DNA from: Paenibacillus sp.
Lineage (GTDB): Bacteria > Bacillota > Bacilli > Paenibacillales > NBRC-103111
Length of the DNA: 64,000 nucleotides
Assembly (NCBI GenBank): GCA_031180825.1
Contig: JAPSLM010000009.1
Coordinates: 124,001-188,000, forward strand
Direction: 5' to 3'
The notes beneath the pieces were generated by a model. That model worked only from the letters and a program-made list of their open reading frames with translations, did no database searches and was not told the origin of the DNA. Positions 51,832-60,162 of the stretch are shown here, in pieces. The first letter of the stretch is position 1; each line of letters begins with the position of its first letter. Made by a program: the position numbers and the translations under genes.

Positions 51832-53109
51832 CTAAGCTTCAAGCGCGGCTTGCGCGGCCTGTGCGGCGAACGTCCCTGCCGTATAGCCTGTGGCGAAGGC
51901 CGCCGTAATGTTGTAGCCTCCGGTATACCCGTGGATGTCCAGAATCTCGCCGCAAAAGAACAGTCCTTGCATAAGCTTCGATCCCATCGTCCGCGGATCG
52001 AGCTCCTTCAAATTCACCCCTCCGCCGGTGACAAACGCCTCCTCAATCGACAGCGTCCCGTTCACCTTCACGGGAAGGGCTTTGATCCGCTTGCTTAATT
52101 CCATCCACGGCTGCTTTGGAATGTTATCGTACGTCGTCTGCTCATCCAGTCCGGCTTGCCGGAGCAGAAGCGGGACAAGGCGTTCGGAGACGTACCCCTT
52201 CAGCACGTTTTTGACCGCTTTTTTCGGCTCGCTTTTCGCCAAAGCCATCGACTCGTCATAAATCTCCTGCACGCTTTTGTCCGGATACAAATCAATGGTG
52301 GTCAACACCTGCTTTTCCGCCGTTTTTTGCCGTTCCTTCACGACGAATTGACTGCACCGCAGCGCGATCGGGCCGGATAAGCCGAAATGGGTAAACAGCA
52401 TGTCGCCCTGATGGGAGATGATTTTCTTGCCCTTGGCGTTCCAGACCGTAAGCTTCACATTCCGCAGCGACAAGCCTTGAAGCTCCCGGCTCCTGATAAA
52501 AGGCTCGCCGGACGTCAGCGGGACTTCCGTCGGAAACAGCGGCGTGATCGTATGCCCAGCGTCCTCGGCCCAAGCGTAGCCGTCGCCGGTCGAACCGGTA
52601 TGGGGCACCGATTTGCCGCCGCTGGCGATGACGACGCATTTGCCGGCGATCGTCTCGCCCGTCCGAAGGCGAATGCCTGAGGTGCGCCCGTCCCGATAGA
52701 GCACGCGCTCCACCGCGCAGTTCACCCGAATGTCCACGCCTTGCTTGCGGACTTGGCCGACGAGCGCATCGACGACGGTTTTGGCTTTGTCCGTCACGGG
52801 AAACATCCTTCCGTTGTCCTCTTCCTTCAGCCGGATGCCGAGATTTTCGAAAAAAGCGATAATTTCGCGATTGCCGAAATGGGCGAGCGCGCTGTGCAAA
52901 AACCGTCCGTTGCCCGGAATATGCTTAATAATCTCGTCGATTTCCTTCGCATTCGTCACATTGCACCGGCCTCCGCCGGAAATGCCGAGCTTGCGTCCGA
53001 GCTTGTCGCCTTTATCGACCAGCACGACACGGGCGCCCTGCCTGCTGGCGGCAATACAAGCCATCAAGCCGGAGGGCCCGCCGCCGATGACGATGACATC
53101 GTACTTCAT
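51832..53109 (-). CDS. HI0933/BaiN-like flavoprotein
   Basis: A 425-residue NAD(P)/FAD-dependent oxidoreductase of the HI0933-like group. N-terminal dinucleotide fold [50 protein letters not shown] is diagnostic. Later [29 protein letters not shown] and the C-terminal [29 protein letters not shown] complete the FAD site. The physiological substrate is usually unknown. GGAGAATTGAT precedes the ATG. Confidence 0.88.
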   Translation of the reverse strand: MKYDVIVIGGGPSGLMACIAASRQGARVVLVDKGDKLGRKLGISGGGRCNVTNAKEIDEIIKHIPGNGRFLHSALAHFGNREIIAFFENLGIRLKEEDNGRMFPVTDKAKTVVDALVGQVRKQGVDIRVNCAVERVLYRDGRTSGIRLRTGETIAGKCVVIASGGKSVPHTGSTGDGYAWAEDAGHTITPLFPTEVPLTSGEPFIRSRELQGLSLRNVKLTVWNAKGKKIISHQGDMLFTHFGLSGPIALRCSQFVVKERQKTAEKQVLTTIDLYPDKSVQEIYDESMALAKSEPKKAVKNVLKGYVSERLVPLLLRQAGLDEQTTYDNIPKQPWMELSKRIKALPVKVNGTLSIEEAFVTGGGVNLKELDPRTMGSKLMQGLFFCGEILDIHGYTGGYNITAAFATGYTAGTFAAQAAQAALEA

Positions 53110-53154
53110 ATCAATTCTCCATTCTGTTCCCGCTCATGAAGCGTCTTTGCTAGT

Positions 53155-53182
53155 ATTATAGCCCAAAACGAAACGATCCCAA
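53155..53182 (-). promoter_or_regulatory. Promoter of the flavoprotein gene
   Basis: On the minus strand TTGGGA (53177-53182), 16 bp, TATAAT (53155-53160), 46 bp before the start. Confidence 0.65.
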
Positions 53183-53312
53183 AATGGCTTTGGAAGACGA
53201 CTGCCGCATGAAGAAGAAAAGAGGTGACCGCAGGCTGGAATGCGGTCGTTCGCGGGCAACGCCGGACGGCGGAAAATGGAGTGCTTTTTCAGAAGCGATA
53301 CGTTACAATGAG

Positions 53313-53336
53313 GTTCGTACAATTTGTGTTGTTCGA
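53313..53336 (+). repeat. Left copy of 24-bp inverted recombination-type site
   Basis: Arm GTTCGTACAA, six-base spacer TTTGTG, arm beginning TTGTTCGA. The arms are near-mirror images, the layout of a tyrosine-recombinase core site. An identical inverted copy is at 54411-54434. A TACAAT lies just outside at 53304-53309. Confidence 0.75.
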
Positions 53337-53385
53337 CATTTATCTATGAAATTCATACTATTTCTACAAATATTTCTTTTTTTGT

Positions 53386-53414
53386 ATTATAGTAAATATT
53401 AACCAATGAAACAA
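53386..53414 (-). promoter_or_regulatory. Outward promoter inside the invertible segment
   Basis: On the minus strand TTGTTT (53409-53414), 17 bp, TATAAT (53386-53391). It reads leftwards out through the left site toward the flavoprotein gene; after inversion it would read rightwards toward the HD-GYP gene. Confidence 0.5.
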
Positions 53415-53445
53415 GAGAATTATGGAAAAACATAGGATGAAATGC

Positions 53446-54393
53446 CTACAAAGTATCTTTAAAGCAGTCTTCGACATAATCGGGGGCCGCTTTTTTTATT
53501 TGCTGAACCGTATGGAGGTAACGCTGCGTGGTGTTGATGTGCGTATGCCCGAGCGATTCCTGAACCTGCTGCAAGGAAGCGCCGCGCAGGAGGGCGAGAG
53601 TGGCGTTCGTATGGCGGAGCCAGTGAGGGGTCGCCTTCTTCTCCAAGCCGCATTGCTCGCGGGCTTTCTTGATGATTTTCTCGACCATTCGGACGGATAG
53701 CGGAAAGAGCTTGTCATCCGGCCCGGTCTGCCCCGGCCTTGTTGCTCCGTAGGCTTGAAGCAGCGTCCACAGCATATGCGGAACTTTGACTTCTCGTTCT
53801 TTATCGCCTTTGCCGCAAATCGTAAGCCACATGGAAGCGCCTTCGGGGTCCGTGTGAAAATGGCTCCACCGAATCGAAATCAGCTCCGATACCCGGATGC
53901 CGAGCAGCACCAGCGTAGCTCCGATGACGTAATCGCGCAGGCCTTGCTGCTTTAACTGCTCGAACAAACGAAGTACTTCGCTCTTCGTCAAATAATGATT
54001 TTTGCTGTTCACGGGGATTTTGGGGATACGGATGCAGGAGGTCGGGTTATGCTGGAACATGCCGATGTTCGGATCGCTGCCCCACTTATATAGCGAGCGC
54101 AAAGGCGCAATATGTATAGCCACCGTCGCCGGAGCTTGCGGCTTGTTAGCGGGGTTTAACAGCCCTTCCAGCAGGCCGATTTTATAGACCTCGATTTCCC
54201 GCCAAGTCACGTCACGCAAGGACTTATCGCCGATAAAGCGGCGGAATTTGGCGATCGCGTTGCGGTAATTTCTCGTCGTATACGGGGATCGGGAGCAAGT
54301 CGTCAAAAACATGTTGACGATTTGTTCGTCCGTGTATTTTTCGGTTGGTTTCCATTGTTCGGGAAGATGGATTTGAGCGGGAAGGGTGTGCAT
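53446..54393 (-). CDS. Tyrosine recombinase (XerC/D-like integrase)
   Basis: A 315-residue recombinase. N-terminal SAM-like DNA-binding domain (about 25-115; YTTRNYRNAIAKFRRFIGDKSLRDVTWREIEVY) and a catalytic domain with the full set: Arg in LLGIRVSELISI, Lys in CGKGDKEREV, HWLRH, LGHTHINTTQRYLH with the second His and nucleophile Tyr. Start at 54393 after AAAGGAGACCTT; the frame is open to 54423. The right inverted site lies 18 bp upstream of the start codon, in the leader. Confidence 0.9.
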   Translation of the reverse strand: MHTLPAQIHLPEQWKPTEKYTDEQIVNMFLTTCSRSPYTTRNYRNAIAKFRRFIGDKSLRDVTWREIEVYKIGLLEGLLNPANKPQAPATVAIHIAPLRSLYKWGSDPNIGMFQHNPTSCIRIPKIPVNSKNHYLTKSEVLRLFEQLKQQGLRDYVIGATLVLLGIRVSELISIRWSHFHTDPEGASMWLTICGKGDKEREVKVPHMLWTLLQAYGATRPGQTGPDDKLFPLSVRMVEKIIKKAREQCGLEKKATPHWLRHTNATLALLRGASLQQVQESLGHTHINTTQRYLHTVQQIKKAAPDYVEDCFKDTL

Positions 54394-54410
54394 AAGGTCT
54401 CCTTTCTTGT

Positions 54411-54434
54411 TCGAACAACACAAATTGTACGAAC
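54411..54434 (-). repeat. Right copy of 24-bp inverted recombination-type site
   Basis: Exact reverse complement of 53313-53336; here the mirror arm extends to ten bases (TTGTTCGAAC, ending at 54409). A TACAAT lies just outside at 54443-54438 on the minus strand, so either flank could supply a -10 for the recombinase gene. Confidence 0.75.
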
Positions 54435-54519
54435 TCTATTGTATCACGCCTGACTATGGAAAGGAGGGGCTCGAAGGATTTCGGCGAGGCGCGACACATA
54501 GGCTGAGGAGGGGTAACGC

Positions 54520-55134
54520 GTGCGGGATCGTTTAGTCACTCAAGAATTGGTTCGGTTAATGGAAAAGGACGTCGATACCTATGAGCATAGTTTGCGGCTG
54601 GGGAAGCTTGCGAAGGGCATGGCGCTGATGATGCGCCTGAATCTTGCACAGACCCGGCAATTGGTGATCGGATGCTGCTTGCACGATATCGGGAAAATCT
54701 ACATGCCCGACTCGATTCTGAAAAAGAAGACGTCGCTCACGGAAAGAGAATGGAGAATGATGAAGCAGCATCCGGTGTTGGGTGCGGATATATTGAGAAT
54801 TCATGCGCCGGAGGAGCAGACGATCATCGGTATCGTCGAATTCCATCATGAGCGATGGAACGGGACGGGGTACCCATGCGGCTTAAGCGGGACGGACATT
54901 CCGGCATTCGCCCGGATCTGCAGCATCATCGATTCCTTCGACAGCATGCTGTCCGACCGGCCCTACCGGTCAGGGATATCGTTGGAGGAGGCAAAGGAAG
55001 AGCTGCGCCGGCACAGCGGCACGCAGTTCGATAAGCAATACGTGGAATTGTTTCTGCAAATGCCGGCAGAAATGCTTCATCGCTTTTACGCAAGACGCGC
55101 AAGCGTCAATTCTATCGTCCAACCTTCAACATAA
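54520..55134 (+). CDS. HD-GYP-type phosphodiesterase
   Basis: A 204-residue single-domain HD-GYP protein. Elements in order: HSLRLGKLAKGMALMMRL, the HD pair in CCLHDIGKIYMPDSIL, MKQHPVLGADIL, VEFHHERWNGTGYPCGLSGTDIPAFARICSIIDSFDSMLSDRPYR. HHERWNGTGYP is the GYP signature (HHExxDGxGYP) with Asn in place of Asp. Family members hydrolyse cyclic-di-GMP; no sensor domain is fused. Start GTG after GGAGGGG. It lies directly beyond the right recombination site. Confidence 0.85.
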   Translation: MRDRLVTQELVRLMEKDVDTYEHSLRLGKLAKGMALMMRLNLAQTRQLVIGCCLHDIGKIYMPDSILKKKTSLTEREWRMMKQHPVLGADILRIHAPEEQTIIGIVEFHHERWNGTGYPCGLSGTDIPAFARICSIIDSFDSMLSDRPYRSGISLEEAKEELRRHSGTQFDKQYVELFLQMPAEMLHRFYARRASVNSIVQPST

Positions 55135-55167
55135 AAAGCGAGGTCCCGGTGGGCCTCGCTTTTTTTA
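55133..55167. terminator. Bidirectional terminator between HD-GYP and CorC-like genes
   Basis: AAAAAGCGAGG (55133-55143) pairs with CCTCGCTTTTT (55154-55164), a symmetric hairpin with T-runs in both directions. Confidence 0.85.
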
Positions 55168-55181
55168 AATGATTCCACTTA

Positions 55182-56513
55182 TTATGCCGATTGCGTTTGC
55201 GAATCCGTTTGCAGCTTGCGGACGGTGAGCCTTGCGATACGCAGATCGTCCGTTTCCTCGATCACGAACTCGAATTCGTTCTGGTAAACGACGCTCTGTC
55301 CATGCTTGGGCGGAAGCTCCACCTGCGAATACATCCAGCCGCCGATCGTATCATAGTCCTCGGACTCGATTTCCAGGCCGAACTGATCGTTCACTTCGTC
55401 GATTAACATCAGACCGTCGATGGAGTAATTGAACTCGTCTTTCTTCTCTACACGAGCCCGCTCATCCGGGTCGAACTCGTCTTGGATTTCGCCGACGATT
55501 TCCTCAAGAATATCCTCCAGCGTCACCATGCCCGAAGTTCCGCCATATTCGTCGATAAGCAGGGCAATCTGCACTTTTTTCCACTGCATCAGCTTGAGCA
55601 GTCTGCTGATCGGCATCGAATCCGGTACTTTTGCGATCGGACGCACGATCGAGCGAAGCTCGGTCAGCGCGCCGTTCGACTTCATCAAGTCCTTGATGTG
55701 AACGAAGCCGATAATATTGTCTTTATCCGGATCGCATACCGGATAACGGGTGCGCATTTCGCGAAGCGCGATCTCCATATTATCCTCGAACGGCAGATTG
55801 GCGTACAAGCAGGCCATTTCCGTCCGCGGAATCATAATTTCGCGCGCGTTCGTTTCGGTAAATTCAAATATATTGTCAAAAAGCGTAAGCTCCGTATTGT
55901 CGATGAAGCCGCTTTTATGGCTTTCTTTCACTAAGACGCGGATTTCCTCTTCTGTATGAGCCGATTCGTGCTCGGTAGCCGGCTCAATGCCCGCGCGCTT
56001 CAGCATCCAGTTCGACGCGCCGTTCAGCATCCAGATGAAAGGGTACATCAGCTTGTAAAAAATGATCACCGGCAGCGCGGACCAAAGCGTCACGTTCTCC
56101 GACTGGCGGATCGCGTACGTCTTCGGGAACTGCTCCCCGAGCGTAATATGCAGCGCGGTAATGAGCGAGAAGGCTACAAAGAAGGAGATCGTATGAATGA
56201 CGACGGGGGTTAAGCCGAGCCAATCTTTAAGGATCGGTTCGAGAAAAGCGGCCACCGCCGGTTCTCCGACCCAGCCGAGTCCCAGCGACGCAAGCGTGAT
56301 GCCGAGCTGGCAGGCGGACAAATAAGCGTTCAGGTTGCCCGTGATTTTTTGCGCGAACCGCGCGTTCACATTGCCGCTTTGGGCGAGCGCATCAATGCGG
56401 CTGTTTCTAACTTTGACCATGGCGAACTCCGCGGCGACAAAAAAGCCGTTCAGCAGCACCAAGACGATAATGAGAACCGCGTTAAGCAATAAAGGTAACG
56501 GGTCACTACTCAA
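55182..56513 (-). CDS. HlyC/CorC-family (DUF21-CBS) membrane protein
   Basis: A 443-residue protein with an N-terminal DUF21/CNNM membrane domain (VLIIVLVLLNGFFVAAEFAMVKVRNSRID; GITLASLGLGWVGEPA), two CBS domains (TEMACLYANL to DKDNIIGFVHIKDL; then QIALLIDEYGGTSGMVTLEDILEEIVGEIQDEFD) and a CorC_HlyC C-terminal domain. The group is linked to Mg/Co homeostasis or membrane adaptation. Start TTG at 56513; an in-frame TGA directly precedes it, so it cannot start earlier. Its ribosome site (AGGGAA) is weak. Confidence 0.88.
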   Translation of the reverse strand: MSSDPLPLLLNAVLIIVLVLLNGFFVAAEFAMVKVRNSRIDALAQSGNVNARFAQKITGNLNAYLSACQLGITLASLGLGWVGEPAVAAFLEPILKDWLGLTPVVIHTISFFVAFSLITALHITLGEQFPKTYAIRQSENVTLWSALPVIIFYKLMYPFIWMLNGASNWMLKRAGIEPATEHESAHTEEEIRVLVKESHKSGFIDNTELTLFDNIFEFTETNAREIMIPRTEMACLYANLPFEDNMEIALREMRTRYPVCDPDKDNIIGFVHIKDLMKSNGALTELRSIVRPIAKVPDSMPISRLLKLMQWKKVQIALLIDEYGGTSGMVTLEDILEEIVGEIQDEFDPDERARVEKKDEFNYSIDGLMLIDEVNDQFGLEIESEDYDTIGGWMYSQVELPPKHGQSVVYQNEFEFVIEETDDLRIARLTVRKLQTDSQTQSA

Positions 56514-56600
56514 TCATTCCCTATCCCCTGCGTGAGGTGGATAGGTACACCTCCCTTAAACGTTCAAATAATAGAAAAAAATAAAAATTGCTTATAATCC

Positions 56601-56630
56601 ATTATACTCGGAACGCATACCGGCACTCAA
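56601..56630 (-). promoter_or_regulatory. Promoter of the CorC-like gene
   Basis: On the minus strand TTGAGT (56625-56630), 18 bp, TATAAT (56601-56606), about 85 bp before the start. Confidence 0.6.
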
Positions 56631-56784
56631 ACGGCGAGCGGGGCACTGCGGGGTATGCACGGGGTGTGCGGACTCTGAATCGCGAGGTATTAACGAATAT
56701 CCCCCCATTTGCTGCGAATTTGTTCGTTTTCGTGCGAAAATGGCGAAATCCCGGTTCATTTTTAAATTCAAACGAGTTGACAGG

Positions 56785-56813
56785 TTGACATCTGGGACAG
56801 GCTATGGTAAATT
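56785..56813 (+). promoter_or_regulatory. Promoter for a possible non-coding RNA
   Basis: Perfect TTGACA (56785-56790), 17 bp, TAAATT (56808-56813). A second TTGACA is at 56777-56782. No protein gene follows before the terminator at 57099. Confidence 0.5.
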
Positions 56814-56819
56814 TAATCG

Positions 56820-57137
56820 ATATTCGCAAGAATATACTTAAACCCTCATACAACCCCTACACGGAAGATTTTCCTCGAGAAAGCAGCGTTATTTCCGCAC
56901 ATGTTTAATCGTCATTCAAGGAACTCCCATGATTAGGAACTGTTGTTACACTGATTCACACTGGCGCGGTCTTCGGAGCCGCAAGGATGGAAGAGAGGCA
57001 GGGCTTTCATTGTTTTAGAGTATGCGCAGCATCATGTACAGAAATTGGATTTGCTTTGGGGTAAGGCAGGGTAACCGGTGGTTTTAAACGACAAAGAAGG
57101 CTCGGTCAGGGACAGATCCGCTGACGGAGTCTTTTTT
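56820..57137 (+). ncRNA. Candidate non-coding RNA of about 320 nt, family unknown
   Basis: A transcript from the promoter above to the terminator at 57099-57137 would contain no convincing reading frame. It has local structure, for example GCGG and CCGC around TCTTCGGAG near 56974-56990. I could not match it to a riboswitch, 6S, tmRNA or SRP pattern. It may instead be a leader for the gene at 57248. This accounts for most of the 734-bp gap; the remainder shows nothing. Confidence 0.3.
57099..57137 (+). terminator. Orphan terminator
   Basis: GGCTCGGTCAG (57099-57109) pairs with CTGACGGAGTC (57121-57131) with one mismatch and a G-U, followed by six Ts. No coding sequence ends upstream of it. 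Confidence 0.7.
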
Positions 57138-57247
57138 GATTGCCGCGGGCAGTTTATTCGGAGTTAATTTCCGTTCCTAATATATTTCTAACAGTTTTCC
57201 CCTATAGTTAAGCTCAAACGGCATTCCAGGGAAAAGAGGTTGCGGAA

Positions 57248-57610
57248 TTGAATGTGTTCGTATATGGCATCGTATCCTTAAGTCATAAAGATAACCCGTT
57301 TATTTCCAGACATTCTCGGCTTCTTAGCGGCGAAGCCTGGGTAAGAGGCGTTCTGTACGATACAGGCCTCGGTTTTCCCGCATTAACCTCCGGGGAAGAC
57401 AAGGTTAGCGGCAAGCTGCTGGCGATGGGGGATATCGCGTTTGAAAGCGTTCGCGAACTGGCCTCCAACTTTAACCGGATGAACCCGCCGTATCGTTTCG
57501 AGCTGAAGCCCGTTCAAGTGTTTGCGGGGGCGGTCACCTACGACGCCTTTGCTTATATGTATGCCTCCGGCGATGGCTTAACGCGGGTTGAAAGCGGGAT
57601 CTGGCTGTAG
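57248..57610 (+). CDS. Gamma-glutamylcyclotransferase-like (AIG2-type) protein
   Basis: A 120-residue protein starting NVFVYGIVSLSHKDNPFISRHSRLLSGEAWVRGVLYDTGLGFPALTSGEDKVSGKLLAM, the FVYG...G.LYD..G.PAL...V.GEL layout of GGCT/AIG2 folds. The typical loop YGTL/YGSL is YGIV here. Reaction unproven. TTG start nine bases after AAAGAGG. Confidence 0.7.
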   Translation: MNVFVYGIVSLSHKDNPFISRHSRLLSGEAWVRGVLYDTGLGFPALTSGEDKVSGKLLAMGDIAFESVRELASNFNRMNPPYRFELKPVQVFAGAVTYDAFAYMYASGDGLTRVESGIWL

Positions 57611-57817
57611 CCGGAAACGAGTGCCGAAAAGCTCATGATTTATGAAAAACGAAGAGATAGTGAGATTTGTAGAGATTGGAAAAGAACCGCCTCTGAGAAA
57701 GCGCTCTAATGTGCCCGATCTTCCCCTATTTCGCTCCTGAGCCAATCCCGCCATTCTTTACAGTCGCTTCCGACAAGCGTAATATTCAATTCATAAATTT
57801 ACAGTTTCCAAATTCTT

Positions 57818-57994
57818 ATCGCTTAATTTCCGCCATTGTGCGGAAAGCGGGGGAACCACAAGGGAAGCCTGCGCTGCCGGTGTGAGAGCCGAAAGCCGTG
57901 CGTCCCCGGGGTGAATCCCTTCGCGCTTGCCTTGCAAGCGCTGGGGTAGGGCGACTCTCACGCCCGAATCCGTCAGCTAACCTCGTAAGCGTAT
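57818..57994 (+). ncRNA. Cyclic-di-AMP riboswitch (ydaO/yuaA type)
   Basis: Closing helix CGCTTA (57820-57825) with TAAGCG (57986-57991). Between them are conserved ydaO blocks: GCGGGGGAACC, GGGGTGAATCCC, a hairpin GCGCTTG/CAAGCGC, AGGGCGACTCTC and CCGAATCCGTCAGCTAACC with CTCG before the closing helix. The class turns potassium-related and wall-related genes off when c-di-AMP is high. It leads directly into the kdp remnants, a known regulatory link. The 200 bp before it show no gene. Confidence 0.88.
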
Positions 57995-58046
57995 AGAGAG
58001 AGGCAACGATTGTCGTGAGCTCATAAGACACGGGTTGTTTCACCGT

Positions 58047-58095
58047 GCCTTGGAAGCCGCGGGAAGAGTCACCTCTTGCCCAAGGCTTCTTTTTT
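58047..58095 (+). terminator. Riboswitch expression-platform terminator
   Basis: GCCTTGG (58047-58053) pairs with CCAAGGC (58080-58086), followed by TTCTTTTTT. It lies between the c-di-AMP aptamer and the first downstream frame. Confidence 0.75.
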
Positions 58096-58135
58096 GTTGT
58101 CTTTTCTCCTGGAGTGAATAGAGGAGAACGAGGAA

Positions 58136-58321
58136 ATGACCAAAGCATCATCCGGGTATATTCTGGTGTCGGCGCCGAATAAGGCGGGAGAAAACTTCAT
58201 CCGCGAGCTGCAAAGACAGCAGCTTCGCTTCGCGGCCCTTGCCAACAGCAAGGCCGAGCGTAGAAGGCTGGCCGAACTTGGCGTCGGGAACGTGGTGACG
58301 ATCGATACGTCGGGCTCATGA
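58136..58321 (+). CDS. 61-residue fragment, N-terminus of a lost gene
   Basis: A short frame with a good ribosome site (GGAGAACGAGGAA). GYILVSAPNKAGENFIRELQRQQLRFAALANSKAERRRLAELGVGNVVTID has the beta-alpha-beta look of a Rossmann-type N-terminus that stops too early for a folded domain. Its TGA overlaps the first ATG of the kdpA remnant. I infer that a deletion joined the start of one riboswitch-controlled gene to the inside of kdpA. Confidence 0.5.
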   Translation: MTKASSGYILVSAPNKAGENFIRELQRQQLRFAALANSKAERRRLAELGVGNVVTIDTSGS

Positions 58322-59592
58322 TGATGTTTACTTCCGCGGCAACGGGGCTGTGCGTGGCGATCGCCTTTATCCGCGGCGTCACGACCAAGGGCAAGACGCT
58401 CGGCAACTTCTACGAGGATTTCGTCAAGGCACGCACCCGCGTGTTTCTGCCGTTTGCTTTGATTGTTACGCTGGCGCTCGTAGCTTTGCAAGTGCCGCAG
58501 ACGCTGCAGCCGATGCTGACGGTGAAGACGCTCGAAGGGGCGGAGCAGCAAATTGCGATCGGACCGGTCGCGTCGCTGGAATCGATTAAGCACTTGGGAA
58601 CGAACGGCGGAGGCTTCTTCGGCGTCAACTCGTCGCACCCGTTCGAGAACCCGAATCCGCTCACGAACGTGATCGAGATGCTGTCGATGTGGTGCTTGTC
58701 GGCGGCGCTGCCGTATACCTACGGATTGTTCGCGAAAAACCGGAAGCAGGGCTGGGTTATTTTCTCCGCAATGCTGATATTGTTCGTACTGTTCCTGTCG
58801 CTTGTCTATACCTCCGAATTAAACGGTAACCCGGCCTTGAACAAACTGGGCATGGACGCCTCCCAAGGCAGTATGGAAGGGAAAGAGGTACGCTTCGGCA
58901 TCCCGATGTCGGCTTTGTTTACGACGGTTACGACGGCGGCGACGACCGGATCGGTCAACAACATGCACGATACGCTGACGCCGCTCGGAGGCATTACGCC
59001 GCTCGCGCTGATGATGCTGAACTGCGTGTTCGGCGGCAAAGGCGTCGGCCTCGTGAATATGCTCATGTATGCCATTTTGGGCGTGTTCCTCGCAGGCTTG
59101 ATGGTCGGACGGACGCCGGAGTTTCTGGGGCGGAAGATCGAGGCCCGCGAGATGAAATTGATCGCCATCGCGATTCTGGCGCATCCGTTTATTATTTTGG
59201 CGCCGACGGCGATTGCGCTTGCGACCGAGCTTGGCAAAGCGGCGATCACGAATCCGTCGTTCCACGGCATCTCGCAGGTGCTGTATGAATACACGTCATC
59301 GGCGGCCAATAACGGCTCCGGCTTTGAGGGCCTGGGCGACAATACGCCGTTCTGGAACATGACGACCGGGCTTGTGATGCTGTTCGGGCGCTACATCCCG
59401 ATGATTGCGCTGCTGGCCGTGGCCGGTTCGCTCAGCCGCAAGCAATGGGTGCCGGAGACGGTCGGCACGTTCCGTACGGACAACGGCTTGTTCGTCGGCA
59501 TCCTCGTCGGAACGGTGTTGATGATCGGGGCGCTGACGTTCCTGCCGGCCATCGTGCTTGGGCCCGTGGCCGAGCATTTGACGCTGCGTTAA
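58318..59592 (+). pseudogene. kdpA: KdpA remnant lacking the N-terminal about 130 residues
   Basis: A 424-residue frame that begins at a point corresponding to the (N)FTSAATGLCVAIAFIRG region of KdpA and then runs intact to the usual C-terminus (FLPAIVLGPVAEHL). It keeps selectivity-filter segments such as GTNGGGFFGVNSSHPFENPNP. Full KdpA is about 560 residues, so the first helices and first pore loop are missing. No ribosome site precedes ATGATG. The K+ channel subunit of Kdp-ATPase would not be functional. Confidence 0.85.
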
Positions 59593-59626
59593 ACGTGAAG
59601 ATCGCGAAGGAAGAGAGGAGTAACCC

Positions 59627-60072
59627 ATGAATTCGAATCGAAAAAGCATGAAAAATCCGGTAATCCAAATCGGACGGAATGACGCCTCCGATCCGTCCAA
59701 AATCATCGAAGTCGTGGCCATCGGCAAGCAGCTCCTGATGACCCGCGGCGCGCTGACGACGTTCAGTATCGCTAACGACGTGGCGAAATATTTTGCGATC
59801 ATCCCGGCGATGTTCACGCTGGCGATTCCGGAGATGGAAGCCCTGAACGTCATGAAGCTCGGCTCGCCGATGTCGGCGATTCTCTCGGCGCTTATTTTCA
59901 ACGCGATCGTCATCCCGCTGCTGATTCCGCTGGTGTGAAAGGCGTTACCTACAAGCCGATGAGCTCGACGCAGCTGCTGCGCCGCAATTTGTTCCTGTAC
60001 GGGCTCGGCGGGGTATTGGTGCCGTTCGTCGGCATCAAGCTCATCGATCTGGCGGTTCACCTGTGGATTTAA
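59627..60072 (+). pseudogene. kdpB: KdpB remnant with the catalytic core deleted
   Basis: The frame starts like KdpB ([12 protein letters not shown]) and jumps at [47 protein letters not shown] into the C-terminal helices. The missing part, more than 500 residues of a roughly 680-residue protein, includes the DKTGT phosphorylation site and nucleotide domain. A frameshift at about 59935 then moves the tail ([36 protein letters not shown]) to another frame ending at 60072. Confidence 0.88.
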
Positions 60073-60162
60073 CGGGGTAAAAACTTGCATCCGTTTTTTC
60101 ACTGTCAAGATTTGTAGAGAAATCGACTTGGAGATATGATATATAGAAAGGGAATGATTCTT

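Larger units (their letters stand above)
53313..54434. mobile_element. Probable self-invertible recombinase segment
   Basis: A 1122-bp segment bounded by two perfect 24-bp inverted sites and containing one gene, a complete tyrosine recombinase. Identical asymmetric spacers in inverted orientation would let the recombinase flip the segment including its own gene. A promoter inside (53386-53414) points outward to the left. The left margin (53337-53445) is AT-rich and otherwise empty. No target duplication was seen that would suggest a transposon instead. Confidence 0.55.

Noticed and set aside
53184..53402. Small plus-strand frame crossing the left recombination site
   Set aside because: No ribosome site, low-complexity end (FLFLYYSKY) and a promoter of the flavoprotein gene on the other strand.
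54405..54434. LexA (SOS) box in the inverted site
   Set aside because: The CGAAC and GTTCG halves are not spaced by four bases as in Gram-positive LexA boxes; arms and spacer fit a recombination site better.
53313..54434. Terminal inverted repeats of an ordinary transposon
   Set aside because: The enclosed enzyme is a tyrosine recombinase rather than a DDE transposase, and no flanking target duplication is visible. It remains the main alternative.
56930..57080. Fluoride, c-di-GMP or T-box riboswitch
   Set aside because: Individual words such as TCTTCGGAG and GGGTAACCGGTGG looked suggestive, but the conserved core elements of those classes are absent or in the wrong order.
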